From the NCBI RefSeq assembly GCF_002775205.1, contig NC_036455.1:3510501-3574500 (forward strand): a stretch of 64,000 bases of DNA, read 5' to 3'. A program made the translations under genes and the position numbers. Under the pieces are notes generated by a model, which was given only the letters and a program-made list of their open reading frames with translations, did no database searches and was not told where the DNA came from. This stretch comes from Xiphophorus maculatus. Taxonomy: Eukaryota; Chordata; Actinopteri; Cyprinodontiformes; Poeciliidae. Below are positions 1 through 12,384 of this stretch, one piece after another; positions within the stretch are counted from its first letter, which is position 1; every line of letters starts with the position of its first letter.

Positions 1-2
1 GC

Positions 3-353
3 GCCGAGTTCCAGCGCCACATCCCGCAGCACCGCGGCGACACCGCCGCCTTCCAGTGCCTGCAGTGCGGCGTCTGCTTCGCGTCGGCCGGCTCCCTCAG
101 CAGGCACCGCTTCATCACCCACCGGGTGCGAGACACGCAGAGCGACACGGAACGCGGCGCCCCGCGCGCCCCCAGCTCGCCGAGCGCCTCCCCCGGCGGC
201 GCCTCCCCACTGGCACACCTGGAGGACGGCGACGGAAACCTGGGCTGCAAGGTGTGCGGGCGGCGCTTCGACAAGGCGAAGGACCTCAACACGCACTTCA
301 GGACCCACGGCATGGCCTTCCTCACCGCACACAAGACAGACAAGCCCCAGTAG
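3..353 (+). CDS. C2H2 zinc-finger protein, C-terminal end (5' truncated by window)
   Basis: Open from the left edge in frame 3 to a TAG at 351-353. It holds the end of one finger (H-X3-H), then a C-X2-C-X12-H-X4-H finger (CLQC...HRFITH), a Ser/Pro/Gly-rich low-complexity linker, a last C-X2-C-X12-H-X3-H finger (CKVC...HFRTH) and a short basic tail. Multiple C2H2 fingers mean sequence-specific DNA binding in the nucleus. The tail after the last finger (THGMAF) recalls the ZNF532/ZNF592/ZNF687 family, and ZNF687 lies in the same human band as the other genes here, but I name this from memory only. Base composition is much more GC-rich than the flanking DNA. It is transcribed away from the left edge, convergent with aqp10. 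Confidence 0.8.
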   Translation, partial: AEFQRHIPQHRGDTAAFQCLQCGVCFASAGSLSRHRFITHRVRDTQSDTERGAPRAPSSPSASPGGASPLAHLEDGDGNLGCKVCGRRFDKAKDLNTHFRTHGMAFLTAHKTDKPQ

Positions 354-360
354 GGGGCGC
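347..360 (+). promoter_or_regulatory. CTCF-like motif over the zinc-finger stop codon
   Basis: CCAGTAGGGGGCGC fits the vertebrate CTCF core (CCASYAGRKGGCRS) at all 14 positions. It overlaps the last codons and the TAG stop of the upstream zinc-finger gene. Occupancy cannot be known from sequence. Confidence 0.5.
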
Positions 361-589
361 AGCGCGGAGACGGAGGCGGCTGCTGAACATGAATGTTGAT
401 GAAACACTTTTTTTAGCTCACCCAGAAACATTTTATTCTCTACGGCGCCTCCTCTGTGCGACTGTAGCTGCATGTTTGATCTTGTTACACCTGTGCTAGT
501 CTCGTGAGAAGCTCTTCCTGGGTCAAAAGCCTTTGTATTGGGGCCCGAGTGAAGCTGGAACTCCACCTTCATAAAGTTGAATGAAATTG

Positions 590-1340
590 GTGTCAAAAGT
601 TTGTGCTGCTAAGATTTTTAAGATGACGTTTCCAGAGGTCATCAAGGGTCAACCTGCCCCCCATATTTACAAAATATGGTATCAATCAACATATTTGTGT
701 AGCAAAGAATTTCATTTGTGCTATTATAATAAAACATTATTTTTAAAGTTTCCGGAGATCAAAGGTCAATCAGCTCCCCCAACATTTACAAAATCAAACA
801 AAATGTGGTGTTAAACTCTACTCCTGTGCAGCAAAAAATATTGTTTGTGCCGACATTTCCAGATGTTACCAGAGGTCACCTAATTCCCCCACATTTTGTT
901 TTTGCCGTTATAATTTGTAAGGTTCAAAACATAAAGTGGCCAGAGGTCAAAAAGGTCAACCAGCCCTGACCCTAATAGTTATAAATAAATAAATCTGGCA
1001 TCAATCAATTGTGCTGTTTGTGCAGCAAAAAATTCAGTTTGAGCTGTCATCATTTCAAATTTATTGTTTCCAGAGGTCAAAGGTCAACCAGCTCCCCCAA
1101 CATTTACAAAATCAAACAAAATATGGCATCAAATTTTGCTGCGGTTGTGCAGCAACAATTTTTGTTACAATTTTTAAAATAAAATAATTTAAAAAAAAAG
1201 TAGTTTCCAGAGGCCAAAGGTCAACCTGATTCCTCTCGCCCACATTAAGGAAAAACAGGTAAAAACAGTTGATTGACAATTTGCTTGATTAGATTTAAAT
1301 GTGGAGTAGCTGGTTGACCTTTGATAACCTTTGGAACAAG
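590..1340. repeat. Diverged tandem/dispersed repeat carrying AGGTCA direct repeats
   Basis: Several diverged copies of one unit follow each other: TTTCCAGAGGTCAAAGGTCA, then a CAGCTCCCCCAACATTTAC segment, then a GTGCAGCAA segment. The unit carries paired AGGTCA half-sites: 636-651 (spacing 4), 756-768 (spacing 1), 944-958 (spacing 3), 1074-1086 (AGGTCAAAGGTCA, a perfect DR1) and 1211-1223 (spacing 1). An inverted piece lies near 1310-1332. A related copy lies in hax1 intron 2 near 19.75-19.89 kb, so this is a dispersed family rather than a single-locus array. Confidence 0.7.
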
Positions 1341-2539
1341 TTAATGTCTGAAATAATAGCAGCACAAGCGAAAACATTTTTGCTGCACAAACCAAACTTT
1401 GTTTAGTTTGACGAATGTGGGAGGCCAACTTCACTCAGGTTTTGTTTTTAATCAGCCATTTTTACCTGTTCTCCCATTTCTTCCACTCTTCGCCGAATAC
1501 ATCCACGCATTTCGTCTGCACGCCATGCGGCCTGATTCAAACTCCTCTCTCGTTTTTCCTCCCGTGGCGCACGAGAGATATCCGAAGCATGAAGAGGAGC
1601 GTCCGGAGAAACTGACACTGATGTCTTTTTTTGTTTGGTTTTTTTTTTATGTTGCAATATTTATTTATACTAAATACGTCACTGCTGTTTGTATCTTAGA
1701 GAGTCATGAGATGAAGAGGTTGCAGGAAGTCTGTGACCCGGTCGGTGTGAATAATTTGTGATGTTGTTGATCGTCAAAGCTAGAAAAAGAAAGATCAGAC
1801 TTCCTGTCAGTAGTATCGGTGTACAAGTTTTTGCCATGTAAATACATACAAGTACACTAAGAAAGCTTTCTGGTTTTAGTAACTTACTATGATAATGTGA
1901 ATATGTGTAGTATTTGTACTTGTACTGTTCCACTCCCCCTCCTCAAACTGAAAAACCCTCCCAGAGTTAGTTACATTTTGAGAGAAGGTGTGTCGTCTTA
2001 ACATGTATGAAAACAAAAGGTTTCGATTTCAGGCGGTTCTTTTGTAACTACAGGATCAGTGCTTGCTGTACCCACTTTTCTTTTCTATGTTCAAGCCCTC
2101 AGTGACATGATGGAGGTCTATGAGTGGACTTTGTATCTTTTTTATATGTCATATCATATTTATATAGCTCTATAGTGGCAATTTCATGTCATTTTATTTC
2201 CCATGCTTGTGGTCTGCTTGCTGAAATGCCATACACTTCTGTGCTGTTTGGAAATAAATGTGGAAACTATCTAAAATGTGCAAAGGTTTCATTGAGGTCT
2301 TATTTAAAGTGGGTTTTAAGCGCAGGAATATTTTCTGCGCTCATTTTGTGCCAGCAAATACACATTTTTGGTTACATGGAAATTAAGAAACTAAATATAC
2401 AGTTCTGCATTTTCCTTGGAAATCAGATCTGTGAATTACTTCACATCCAAGTTTAAAGAGCTCTTGTTCCAAGGTAGAAAACTGACAACTACATTTTTAT
2501 GGCCCACAAGAATATATCTCGATTAGTCCACATCTTTCT

Positions 2540-2760
2540 TGGCTGACCAGAGCTACGCTGCGTCAGTCAGTAATAAATCTGAACGAACAAAGATCATGTG
2601 GGGTTCCTCAAGGCTCAATTCTTGGCCCACTTTCTCCATTATCTCAACGCTCAAATTAGAAAGTAATATCAGAGTGAACTACTTCAGATATGCTCAACAC
2701 TGTGTTCAAATCCCACTGGTTTCCCAGACCCCATCTAGAATGTGACATAGATCTCATATC
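2540..2760 (+). mobile_element. Decayed LINE reverse-transcriptase fragment
   Basis: Plus-strand reading around 2598-2640 gives GVPQGSILGPL with frame breaks, the classic non-LTR reverse transcriptase block. About 60 codons later NYFRYAQHCVQIPL corresponds to the usual Y-A-D-D-T-Q-L block, with the catalytic DD lost. This is a dead fragment of a fish LINE. The clade (Rex/L2/CR1-type) is not resolvable here. Confidence 0.6.
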
Positions 2761-2977
2761 CTTGTTCTGATTCAGGTTTTGGATTTCATTAAAGTTCAGA
2801 ACTAAACTGTTTCAGACTCTTAGGCTACTCAGAAATGACAAATTAGGTTTATGGTCATCATTAAATAGCTGTAAAGGTTCTTCCAAGGTATTCTAGCGTG
2901 TTTGCCTGATAACAGACTTCCTCAGTCAGATCCTTCAGTAGATCAGCTTTAGTCTTTGGTGAAGCACAATTTGACAG

Positions 2978-5900
2978 CTATGCAGACTTTCCGTCGCTTG
3001 GTCCCACTCCCTCCAGCTCCAGAGACTTTCCCTCGGTGGTTTCTTGACATGAAGGCTGATCCTCCGGAGAGAGGGATGCATGGTGGACTTCAACCAGCAG
3101 CTCATAGATCAAAGTTCCTACCAAACCGCCGATGCAGGGAGCCACTAACGGGACCCACCACCAACCACGTCCAGCCCTGTAACACAAATATTAGGTAAGA
3201 ATGAGGGTTAACATTTGGGAGGACGTTTGGGAAATAATGGGGGGAAAAACTAACTTGAAAACGTCATCCCCCCAGCCAGCAATGTAAGTGAAGAAGCGAG
3301 GTCCAAAATCTCTGGCCGGGTTCAGGGCGTATCCGCTGTTTGAGCCCATGGAGACGCCGATAACCAGGACCGAGGCTCCAGCCAGGAGGGGTTGAAGATA
3401 ATCGGGTATGGATGTGTTCCTCTGGTCCCCTGTAGCCAGGACACACAGCAGCAGAGCCGCGGTGCCGATCACCTGCGAAGCATCCAGTGGGTTAAACTTA
3501 AATAACGCTTTCATGCGTTTGCCCGAGTCTGTTCAAGGATGTTTGTCCATTAATTCTTTATTAGATTACAATTAGTTCCGATCAATAGACTTATAATAAT
3601 AACGTCTGCTTAAACTTTCTTTAGGTGTTGTAATTCGCCCGCCATCCAACAGTGGGCGCCGATGGTCATACTTTAAGCGGAGCCGTTGATACAGAAACAA
3701 ACATGGCGGCTTCTCCAGAAAAGAAACGGAGTCTTTTGAAGTATTAACACCTGATACGGTGGTTAAGTTATGACTTTAATAATGCTCATTTAACCTAGCT
3801 ATGTGAAAAACAGCGTTAACTTAACCAAAAATTACTGATGTGGTACAAAGATGAGGATATGACGACAGAAAAGCGGAGGGCAGCCATTATTTGCATAGAA
3901 TTTTCACAAGGAAAGACTGAATAAGCCAGCAATATGCGTTTACATCTGATATTATCATTAGTTTGGAATCTATGTGATTGCTTTTATTTTACATCGTTTT
4001 CCATCCGACAAAAAAGAAAAAAAAATCCTTCCTTTTATTGCAATATTTTATGTTTATCTTTACTTTGAATCCAAAAAAGAGTAATAAAATGGTGGTTCTT
4101 TAAAAATTACAACAAATTTCTTAAGAGTAAATATGACATTTGAGGCTGTAAATTAGTTTTTTTATTTGTATTTTTTATAGTGCTAAATCGCTCTTTAGGT
4201 TATAATGCTTATTCTATTTGTTGGAGGTGTGGACTTTATTGAAGTTTAAATTTTACTTAGTGTTATCTGAAAGGTTGCAGATCTCTAACCTAATCTTATT
4301 TCGGGCCAATTTCCTACCCTGTGCCACCCTGGTTGGATTTGATCTGTTCACCTAATCTGTTCCTTCCTAAGTTGTGAAATACAAAATCCTTTAACTACAG
4401 GGTGGGCCATAAGTTTCAATACATGTAAAAAATAAACATTTGATATTGGACAACCATTTTTATTTATATGTTATGTCTTCATCAGTGGTCTTACGTCGTG
4501 GACCGCTTCGCGGTTGGTCTGCGACATTTCCAGTTTTCTGAAACTTGCAAGTAAGTTTTGCCACAGTGTCGTGTGTGATGCTCGTTCCATGTTTTCTGTT
4601 AAAGTTTCGTGCAACCATGCGACTGGTTTCCAATCCAGCCATCAGTATAATTTCAATTCTTTGCTCTTTTGTCAAATGCATCTTCTTGGGTATCTGGAAT
4701 ATTAATAAAATATACACATTTTACATTCTCCTATGTGTGGAAACTTATGGCCCACCCTGTATTTTAGCTTAAGTTAGGGAACGTTACATGTCATTGCTTT
4801 GGCAGTTCTTGGCTGTGTGGCTGCAGTTAAATATGAATTTCTCATGTCTTCCAGATAAAACAGTAACTATATCTGACCTGGTCCAAGAAGCCTCCCCCCA
4901 AACTGAGGTATTCAGCTGGATAAGTGCTGAATATTCCTGCTGTAGCTGTTTGACCCGTCACCGTCAGCTGACCCCCGCTGTAACTCTGGATGGCGTCTGC
5001 GAACATTTTATTCAGACTCAGTCTTTATACATAGTCGTGAGCAACATGGACTTAAAATTTGTAAGGTTTTTATGGCATCAGTAGGGTTGGGCGAAAAAAT
5101 GTCAACTTTATATTTTATATATCAAATTCAATCTCCAATTTTAATAACATTTTCTCACTTTTTAAAAGAAATTAGAAGTGACAGAAAATATTTTCAAAAA
5201 CTGGCTTTTATTTCAATCATCTCTAATGTGAATTTACCTGAAATCAAATTTCAAAAATAATTAGAAGCTGTAAAACACACTTGTCAAACAAGATGGTAAT
5301 TCTTGGGCGCGCTGACATCACATATGGGAACCAAAGAAGTCAATTGTTGGAGAAAAAAAAAAACGAAAAAAGAAAATCCAGATTTTTGTAAAAGTAAATG
5401 TTCAAAAACAAAACAACTTATTAATTGATTTACCACCAGCCTTAAACAACACTGGGCTTTATTTGAAGTATTCAGCCAGTAAATAAATGGAAGAAATGTT
5501 TTCACATCTTAATGATGTGAAGATTTATTTAGAATGATTTCCATGAATGAATGTAGAAATTCAGAGCAGCAGGATCTGCTTTTAATAATAACTAAAAGTT
5601 TATGAATTACTTTCATAAAGTTCGAAATAGTATGGAGGACTAATAGTGCTTGTACATGGTGCGCCCAACCCAGCGATTTAATGTTTTGCATGTGGACTCA
5701 CCGTAGTACTGCAGACTAACTGTGGCTGCACCCAGAAAGGCTCCAAGCACTTGGAAGAAGGTATATAAAGGAAGTTTCACCCATGGATGTCTGCCCAAAA
5801 CGCACAAACTCAGCGTAACTGCAGGATTCAGGTGAGCCCCTTTGAAAATAAAGAAATAATCTGATTTACTAAAGCACATTCTGCATCTGTCAGACCAAAC

Positions 5901-6363
5901 AGGTTTCAGCTAATTAAATGTCAGAGTGTTTCAAAGTTAAAATAAATGGTATTTTAATGTATATTCTTTATTATATAAATCCTGTAGGCAGGAAAGCTTG
6001 AGTATTCATATTGTATTTTGATTTATAAGCAGTAACTAGTTACGTTTACTCAGTTACATTTACTTGAGTAACTTTTTGAAAAAAATTTAAGAGTACTCTT
6101 TACTCTTAAATTAAAGTATCGCTACTCTTACTTATATTTCTGGATGCTCTACTCACTGTGAGTAACTTCACTGAATGATGAACAAAAATGTTTTACAAAC
6201 TCCTGCAGCTTTTGTTAAAGTTTTATATTGAAAGAAATGGATTTGGAAAAATATTTCTATTTAGTAATAGACCCTTTTCACATGACGTCACACAACTTCC
6301 GTTTTGGCTCGAAGCTGTGTATCCTTAGTTCCGGTGTACATAGTAAGTAATGATAAAGTTGTC

Positions 6364-6423
<60 letters not shown>

Positions 6424-9400
6424 ACGGCCCAAGGCTATTCCTTTGGGGTTTAGCATCCCTGCTCCAGATCTTCTGATTGGTGCTGATTGGAAGTGGAGGC
6501 AGCTGGCCAGTGTCTCCATGAATGACATCAGATCAGCTTAAAATGCACCACCTTTTTCTCACCAGGACAGCCCTTTTTCTCTTGGTCTGTCAACCTCTCC
6601 TCTTTTCTCCCTTTCCTCTCCAACCAGTTATGACTTTTGTTAAATAAATCCTATTTTAAGTTATCCCACGCGTTGCTTCCCTTTCATTTGTTATGGTACT
6701 AGAGCCAGACCATAACAAATTGGGGGCTCGTTCAAATTTATGTTATAGTTTGGCGTGACAGTTTTTTCAGTTAGTAAGCTTTTTGGGAAGTTAGTGTGGG
6801 AATCTTGAGTTATTTTTAGAGAAATGTTTTTTTTTCTCCTTTTTTCTGGTTTGGGGTAAGTAGTTTGCTTTCATTTCTTCTGACGACTCTAATGGTAAGT
6901 GTGATTGTTGACTGGTTTGTGCAATTAAGTATGACTGATCTGAACTGGTTCTCCTTTAGGCCTCATCGTGTTTCCCCTTTGGGATTCATGTGCTCAAAAT
7001 AGTAGTGTGAGATCATATGGTTAGAGCAATTGTCTCGGGGGCACAGCCGTAGTGTTGAGAAGGTTGCCAGTTTTCTGGTCGCTTTTTTCACTCTACTGGT
7101 ATTTAGTGCATAAGTACCCACCGTCCCTGATCTCTGAAGACTAGGGTTGAGCTAGTTAGTGTCTGATAGGCAGTTAGAGGGGAGGTTCAGGTTGGTTGTT
7201 TTGTGTTGCACAAATTGTCAGCAATTTACTTTAAATTTTGAAACGTTGTTTTCTGATTAAGAATTTAATTATGTCTGTTGAAGATTTTAATAAAAATCCA
7301 TCAGCAGAATTTCTGGACCTGTGTTCTAGAGAACAATTGGTAAAAATTGCTGAGCACTTTAAAATAAGTGTTGGTGATAAACGGTTGAAAGAAAATGTTA
7401 AAGCAATTTTAAGGGAAAACTTAATTGAAATGGGCGTTTTGTCTTTGCCTTCAATGCCTGAAGATTTGGATTTAGAGGTTGTAAAGCCTAAATTTTTGGA
7501 TTTTGAACAACAAAAAGAGATGTTAAGGTTAAGAATGCAACTGGAGAAGGAAAAGGAGTTGGCTTTGGAGACTTTACGACAGCAGGCGGATTTGGATAAG
7601 GTTCTTGCTTTGGAAAAACTAAGACAGGAAACTGAATTGGCAAGAATACATTTAGAAAGTGAGAAATTAAATCTGATGAAAGACGGCAAATTGTTTGCGG
7701 AATCTTGTGTTATGGACTCAAAATGTAAGGCCTCTGACATTTTAAGTGACTTGCGTTTGGTGCCTAAGTTTAGTGAAAAGGATGTCGAAACTTTTTTCAC
7801 TTTGTTTGAAAGGGTTGCAGAGACAAGAGACTGGTCTGATTCAGACCGCATAGTTTTGCTTCAGTGTGTTTTGGTTGGTCGTGCTCAGGAAGCTTTTTCT
7901 ATGTTGAGTTTAGCTGATGGCCAGGATTATGCCAAGGTTAAAGCTACAATACTGAAAGCGTATGAATTAGTCCCTGAAGCATACAGGCAGAAGTTTAGAA
8001 ACTGGAAAAAAGGTGACACAACTTATGTAGCGTTTGCAAGGGATTTGGAGATTCATTTCAATCGTTGGTGCACTTCCTCTGAGGTTAGAACACTTGGTGA
8101 CCTCTGTAATTTAATGGTTCTTGAACAATTTAAGAACTCTGTTTCTCAATGCATTGCAGTGTACATTAATGAACAGAAGGTAAAAACTGTATCAGAAGCT
8201 GCAGTTTTGGCTGATGATTTTGTCTTGACGCATAAAGATACTGGTGGAGAGTACACAGATGGGATGAGTGCTCCAAACTGGCGTTCAACACGTTCTGGAG
8301 GTTTTTTTTCAAACCACAGTAACCGTGATCTGGACAAAATTTGTAATTATTGTCACAGAAAGGGTCATTGGAAGAAAGACTGTGCTTTGTTGAAATCTAG
8401 AAATAAAAATGGAAATCAGGTTAAACCAGCAGCACTTGCTGCATCAGTTTTAAATGTTTCTAACAAAATGACTGAAGTGCCATTTGCCGGAAAACCTGAT
8501 TTGAGTTCTTACAAACCATTTCTTATGGAAGGAGAAGTTTCTTTAATTGGGAGTGATGTCAGGGTGCCAGTTACCATTTTAAGAGATACTGGTGCATATG
8601 ATTCTTTCATTCTGGCATCAGTGTTGTCTTTTTCAGATGAGTCTGACACTGGATTATCGATACCTGTGTTGGGTATGGGCATGTCTGTGTTTTGTGTTCC
8701 AGTACATAAGCTTGTGCTTCATTCAGAGTTGTTTGAAGGAGAAGTAAGGATGGGTGTTAGACCTGCACTACCTGTGGTTGGTGTCACAGTTATACTGGGG
8801 AACCATATAGCTGGAGGGAAAGTCTGGCCTGATCAACCAGAATCTCCAGTTATTGTTTCAATACCTTTGGTCAGCAGTGGTCCTGACGAAAATGAAAAAT
8901 CACACCCAGAAGTTTTCCAAGCATGTGCTGTGACACGAGCAATGAAAGCATCCAGTGCTGTGCATCAGGATGAAAGCTTTGGAAAAGATACACAGACGTC
9001 CTCTTTTTGTTGGTCTAACATTCCTTTGTCTATTTCACAGAATGATCTGGGGCAGGAGCAAAGATCTGACCCCACAATACAGCACTTGTTTCAGTCTGCA
9101 TTACCTGCTGAGGAGATGCAGAACCATGCTCATGGATACTTTGTTGAGAACAAGGTACTGTTAAGGAAGTGGATGCCATGTGGTGATGATGTTATTGGGC
9201 AGCCAGTTTATCAGGTTGTGGTGCCTTTGAAATTGCGTGACTTGGTTTTGCAGGTATCCCATGATGAGTCCGGACACATGGGAGTTAGGAAAACCTATGA
9301 CCGCATTTTAAGAAATTTTTTTTGGCCACGGCTGAAAAAAGATATTGCTTCATATATTAAAACCTGTCACACCTGTCAGTTGACTGGTAAACCCAATCAA

Positions 9401-12347
9401 GTCATACACCGGGCACCACTGTATCCTATTCCGACTATTGGTAAACCATTTGAGCACTTAATAATTGATTGTGTGGGTCCTCTTCCACCTTCACGTTTAG
9501 GTGCTAAGTATCTTTTGACAGTTATGTGCCAAAGTACCAGGTATCCAGCAGCATATCCATTGCACACACTTACTGCAAAGTCTGTGGTGCGAGCGCTTGG
9601 GCAATTTATTGGTATTTTTGGAATACCTAAAGTCATTCAGAGTGACCAAGGATCTAATTTCTCCTCTCATTTGTTTGCACAGGTTTTGAAGCAGCTACAC
9701 ATTCAGCATAATCAATCTACAGCGTATCACGCACAGAGCCAAGGGGCACTGGAGCGATTTCATCAGACATTAAAATCTTTACTCCGTGCTTACTGTGTTC
9801 AGATGAAGGCTGATTGGGAGGATGGTCTGCCTTGGTTGTTACTTGCAGCGAGAGAAGTAACACAAGAAAGTACGGGCTTTAGCCCTAATGAATTAGTATT
9901 CGGTCATACTGTGCGTGGTCCGTTAACAGTTTTGCGAGATGAGTGGAAGGATGCTGAACCACCACAAAACTTGTTGCATTATGTTAATGGGTTTAGGCAG
10001 AGACTCTTTACTGCAACGCAGTTGGCAAATAGGAAACTATCATCTGCACAGGAAAAAATGAAGTGTTTGTATGATAAGAAAGCTGAACATCGTGTTTTTC
10101 TTTCAGGTGATCAAGTACTGGCTTTACTTCCTGTTGTGACTTCACCATTTCAGGCCAAGTTTTCTGGCCCACACACAGTTTTGAAACAGCTTTCCGATCA
10201 AAACTATCTCATTGCAACTCCAGAAAGACGGAAGAAACAGCAGACGGTTCATGTAAACCTCTTAAAACCTTACCATGTTCGTGATAACACTGTATTGGTG
10301 GATGACATTCACCCTGTGTGCATTAGTGAAACGGTGACATCTGCTGGAGGTGAATGGAATGGCGATGGGTTGCCTGTTCCAGATTCAGCCATGCTAACTG
10401 GTCGACTTATAAATTCTGAAGTACTGAAGAACTTGGACACTATGCTGAATTATTTACCAGAGACTCAATGTTTTGAGTTAGTTCAGTTGATAAAATCTTA
10501 CTCTGATTTGTTTGCAGATATTCCATCCTGCACACATTTGATTGAGCATGATATTGAGGTGGGTGATGCACAACCTATAAAACAGCAGTTTTACAGGGTT
10601 AGCCCTGAAAAACGCAAATATCTGGATGCTGAGATTGACTACATGTTAAAAAATGGGATCGCTCAAGCATCATGTTCAAGCTGGTCTTCACCTTGCTTGC
10701 TAGTTCCAAAATCAGACAAAACCTATAGGTTTTGTTCCGATTTCAGAAAAGTCAATAGCATAACCAAAACTGATTCATACCCACTACCTCGTATGGATGA
10801 CTGTATTGACCAGATTGGTAATGCTAAGTTCATTAGTAAGATAGACCTGTTAAAAGGTTATTGGCAGGTCCCTTTAACTAAAAGGGCACAGGAAATCGCT
10901 GCCTTTATTACACCTACTGGTTTGTACTCCTACAATGTTATGCCTTTTGGTTTGAAGAATGCGCCGGCGACTTTTCAGCGCTTGATGAATAAAGTTGTTG
11001 GGTGTTTAGAAGGTTGTTCTGTGTATTTGGATGACATTGTTGTCTATTCTAATAGTTGGTCTTCTCACCTGGAACAACTCACAACTTTGTTTGACCGTTT
11101 GGTGGATGCACGTCTTACAGTGAATCTAGCCAAATGTGAGTTTGCTCGAGCAACTGTCATTTATCTTGGTCATCAAGTGGGTCAAGGTAAAGTATGTCCA
11201 GTTAAAGCAAAGGTGGAAGCGATTGAAAAGTATCCCCCACCAACTACTAAAAAGGAACTCATGAAATTCTTGGGTTTAGTTGGGTATTATAGAGCCTTCT
11301 GCAGAAACTTTTCAACTGTGGTTGCACCGCTGACAGATCTTTTGAAAAGTAATGTGAAATACATCTGGTCCTCTGTCTGTCAGCAGGCTTTTGAAGATGT
11401 GAAGAGGATGCTATGTGATTCTCCTGTCTTGTTGGCTCCGGATATGAATAAGTCTTTTAAACTACAGGTTGATGCCAGTCATGTTGGTGCAGGGGGAGTC
11501 CTTTTGCAAATGGATGTCTTTTTCAATTGAGAGACCTGTGAGTTTTTTTTCTAGGAAGTTTAATAGACATCAACTGAATTATTCAGTCATAGAAAAAGAG
11601 ACCCTTGCTCTTATTTGGTCATTACAACATTTTGAGGTTTATGTGGGTTCAGGTCCTTTAACTGTCTTCACAGATCATAATCCTCTGACCTTTTTGAATT
11701 CTTTTCGGTGCCCAAATCAGAGACTTGTGAGATGGTCGTTGTTTCTGCAGTCATTTTCTTTAGATATTCGTCATATCAAGGGAAAGGATAATGTCATCGC
11801 AGATGCTTTGTCAAGAGCACAAAGTCAGTAATTTATTTATTTTTTCCTCTTACCTGTCTGAGTCACTTCATGGTACCAGTTGTTGACTTGGGGATGGGTT
11901 TTAAAAGGATTTAAGTTTTGTTTTTTGTTCCGTCTCAGCTTGTCTGAAATGATGTGAGTGTATTTAAACTTGTTTTTTTCTTTCTCTTCAGATGTTGATA
12001 CATAGGTTGCCCAGGGTTCCGGTGGGGACCCTGTTTTGAAGAGGGGGGGTGTTACGGCCCAAGGCTATTCCTTTGGGGTTTAGCATCCCTGCTCCAGATC
12101 TTCTGATTGGTGCTGATTGGAAGTGGAGGCAGCTGGCCAGTGTCTCCATGAATGACATCAGATCAGCTTAAAATGCACCACCTTTTTCTCACCAGGACAG
12201 CCCTTTTTCTCTTGGTCTGTCAACCTCTCCTCTTTTCTCCCTTTCCTCTCCAACCAGTTATGACTTTTGTTAAATAAATCCTATTTTAAGTTATCCCACG
12301 CGTTGCTTCCCTTTCATTTGTTATGGTACTAGAGCCAGACCATAACA

Positions 12348-12384
<37 letters not shown>

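Larger units (their letters stand above)
354..2977. other. Zinc-finger 3' UTR and intergenic DNA before aqp10 3' end
   Basis: The first part must contain the 3' UTR of the upstream zinc-finger gene. AATAAA signals occur at 728-733, near 985-995 and near 2252, and I cannot tell which is used. The stretch also holds a repeat array with nuclear-receptor half-sites (about 590-1340) and a decayed LINE fragment (about 2540-2760). The small open frames in it have no recognisable domains. Confidence 0.5.
6420..12347 (+). mobile_element. Gmr1-like Ty3/Gypsy LTR retrotransposon, near-intact (5,928 bp)
   Basis: Two 298-bp LTRs (6420-6717, 12050-12347) both begin TGTTACGG and end TAACA and look identical base for base. 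A tRNA-Pro type primer site and a purine tract lie just inside them. The 4-bp ATAT on each side (6416-6419, 12348-12351) is consistent with a target duplication but cannot be separated from the surrounding AT repeat. Domain order is gag, protease, integrase, reverse transcriptase, RNase H: integrase comes before reverse transcriptase, the Ty1/copia-like order known within Ty3/Gypsy only from the Gmr1 group of deuterostomes. No envelope frame exists. It is antisense to aqp10, the orientation best tolerated in introns. The only visible break is a 1-nt frame change between reverse transcriptase and RNase H. Confidence 0.95.

Noticed and set aside
590-1340. CRISPR-like or satellite array
   Set aside because: Units are diverged, of unequal length and recur elsewhere, as for dispersed eukaryotic repeats.
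1399-1761. 120-codon plus-strand frame
   Set aside because: No domain, AT-rich and phenylalanine-rich at its end, probably within the upstream gene's 3' UTR.
6350-6541. Tyr-Ile repeat frames on both strands
   Set aside because: Translation of the TA microsatellite.
7231-7851. 206-codon minus-strand frame
   Set aside because: It is the antisense of the retrotransposon gag; its Ser/Lys/Phe composition mirrors the real frame.
11832-12049. Search for an envelope gene after pol
   Set aside because: Only about 200 bases, with stops in all frames, separate RNase H from the 3' LTR.
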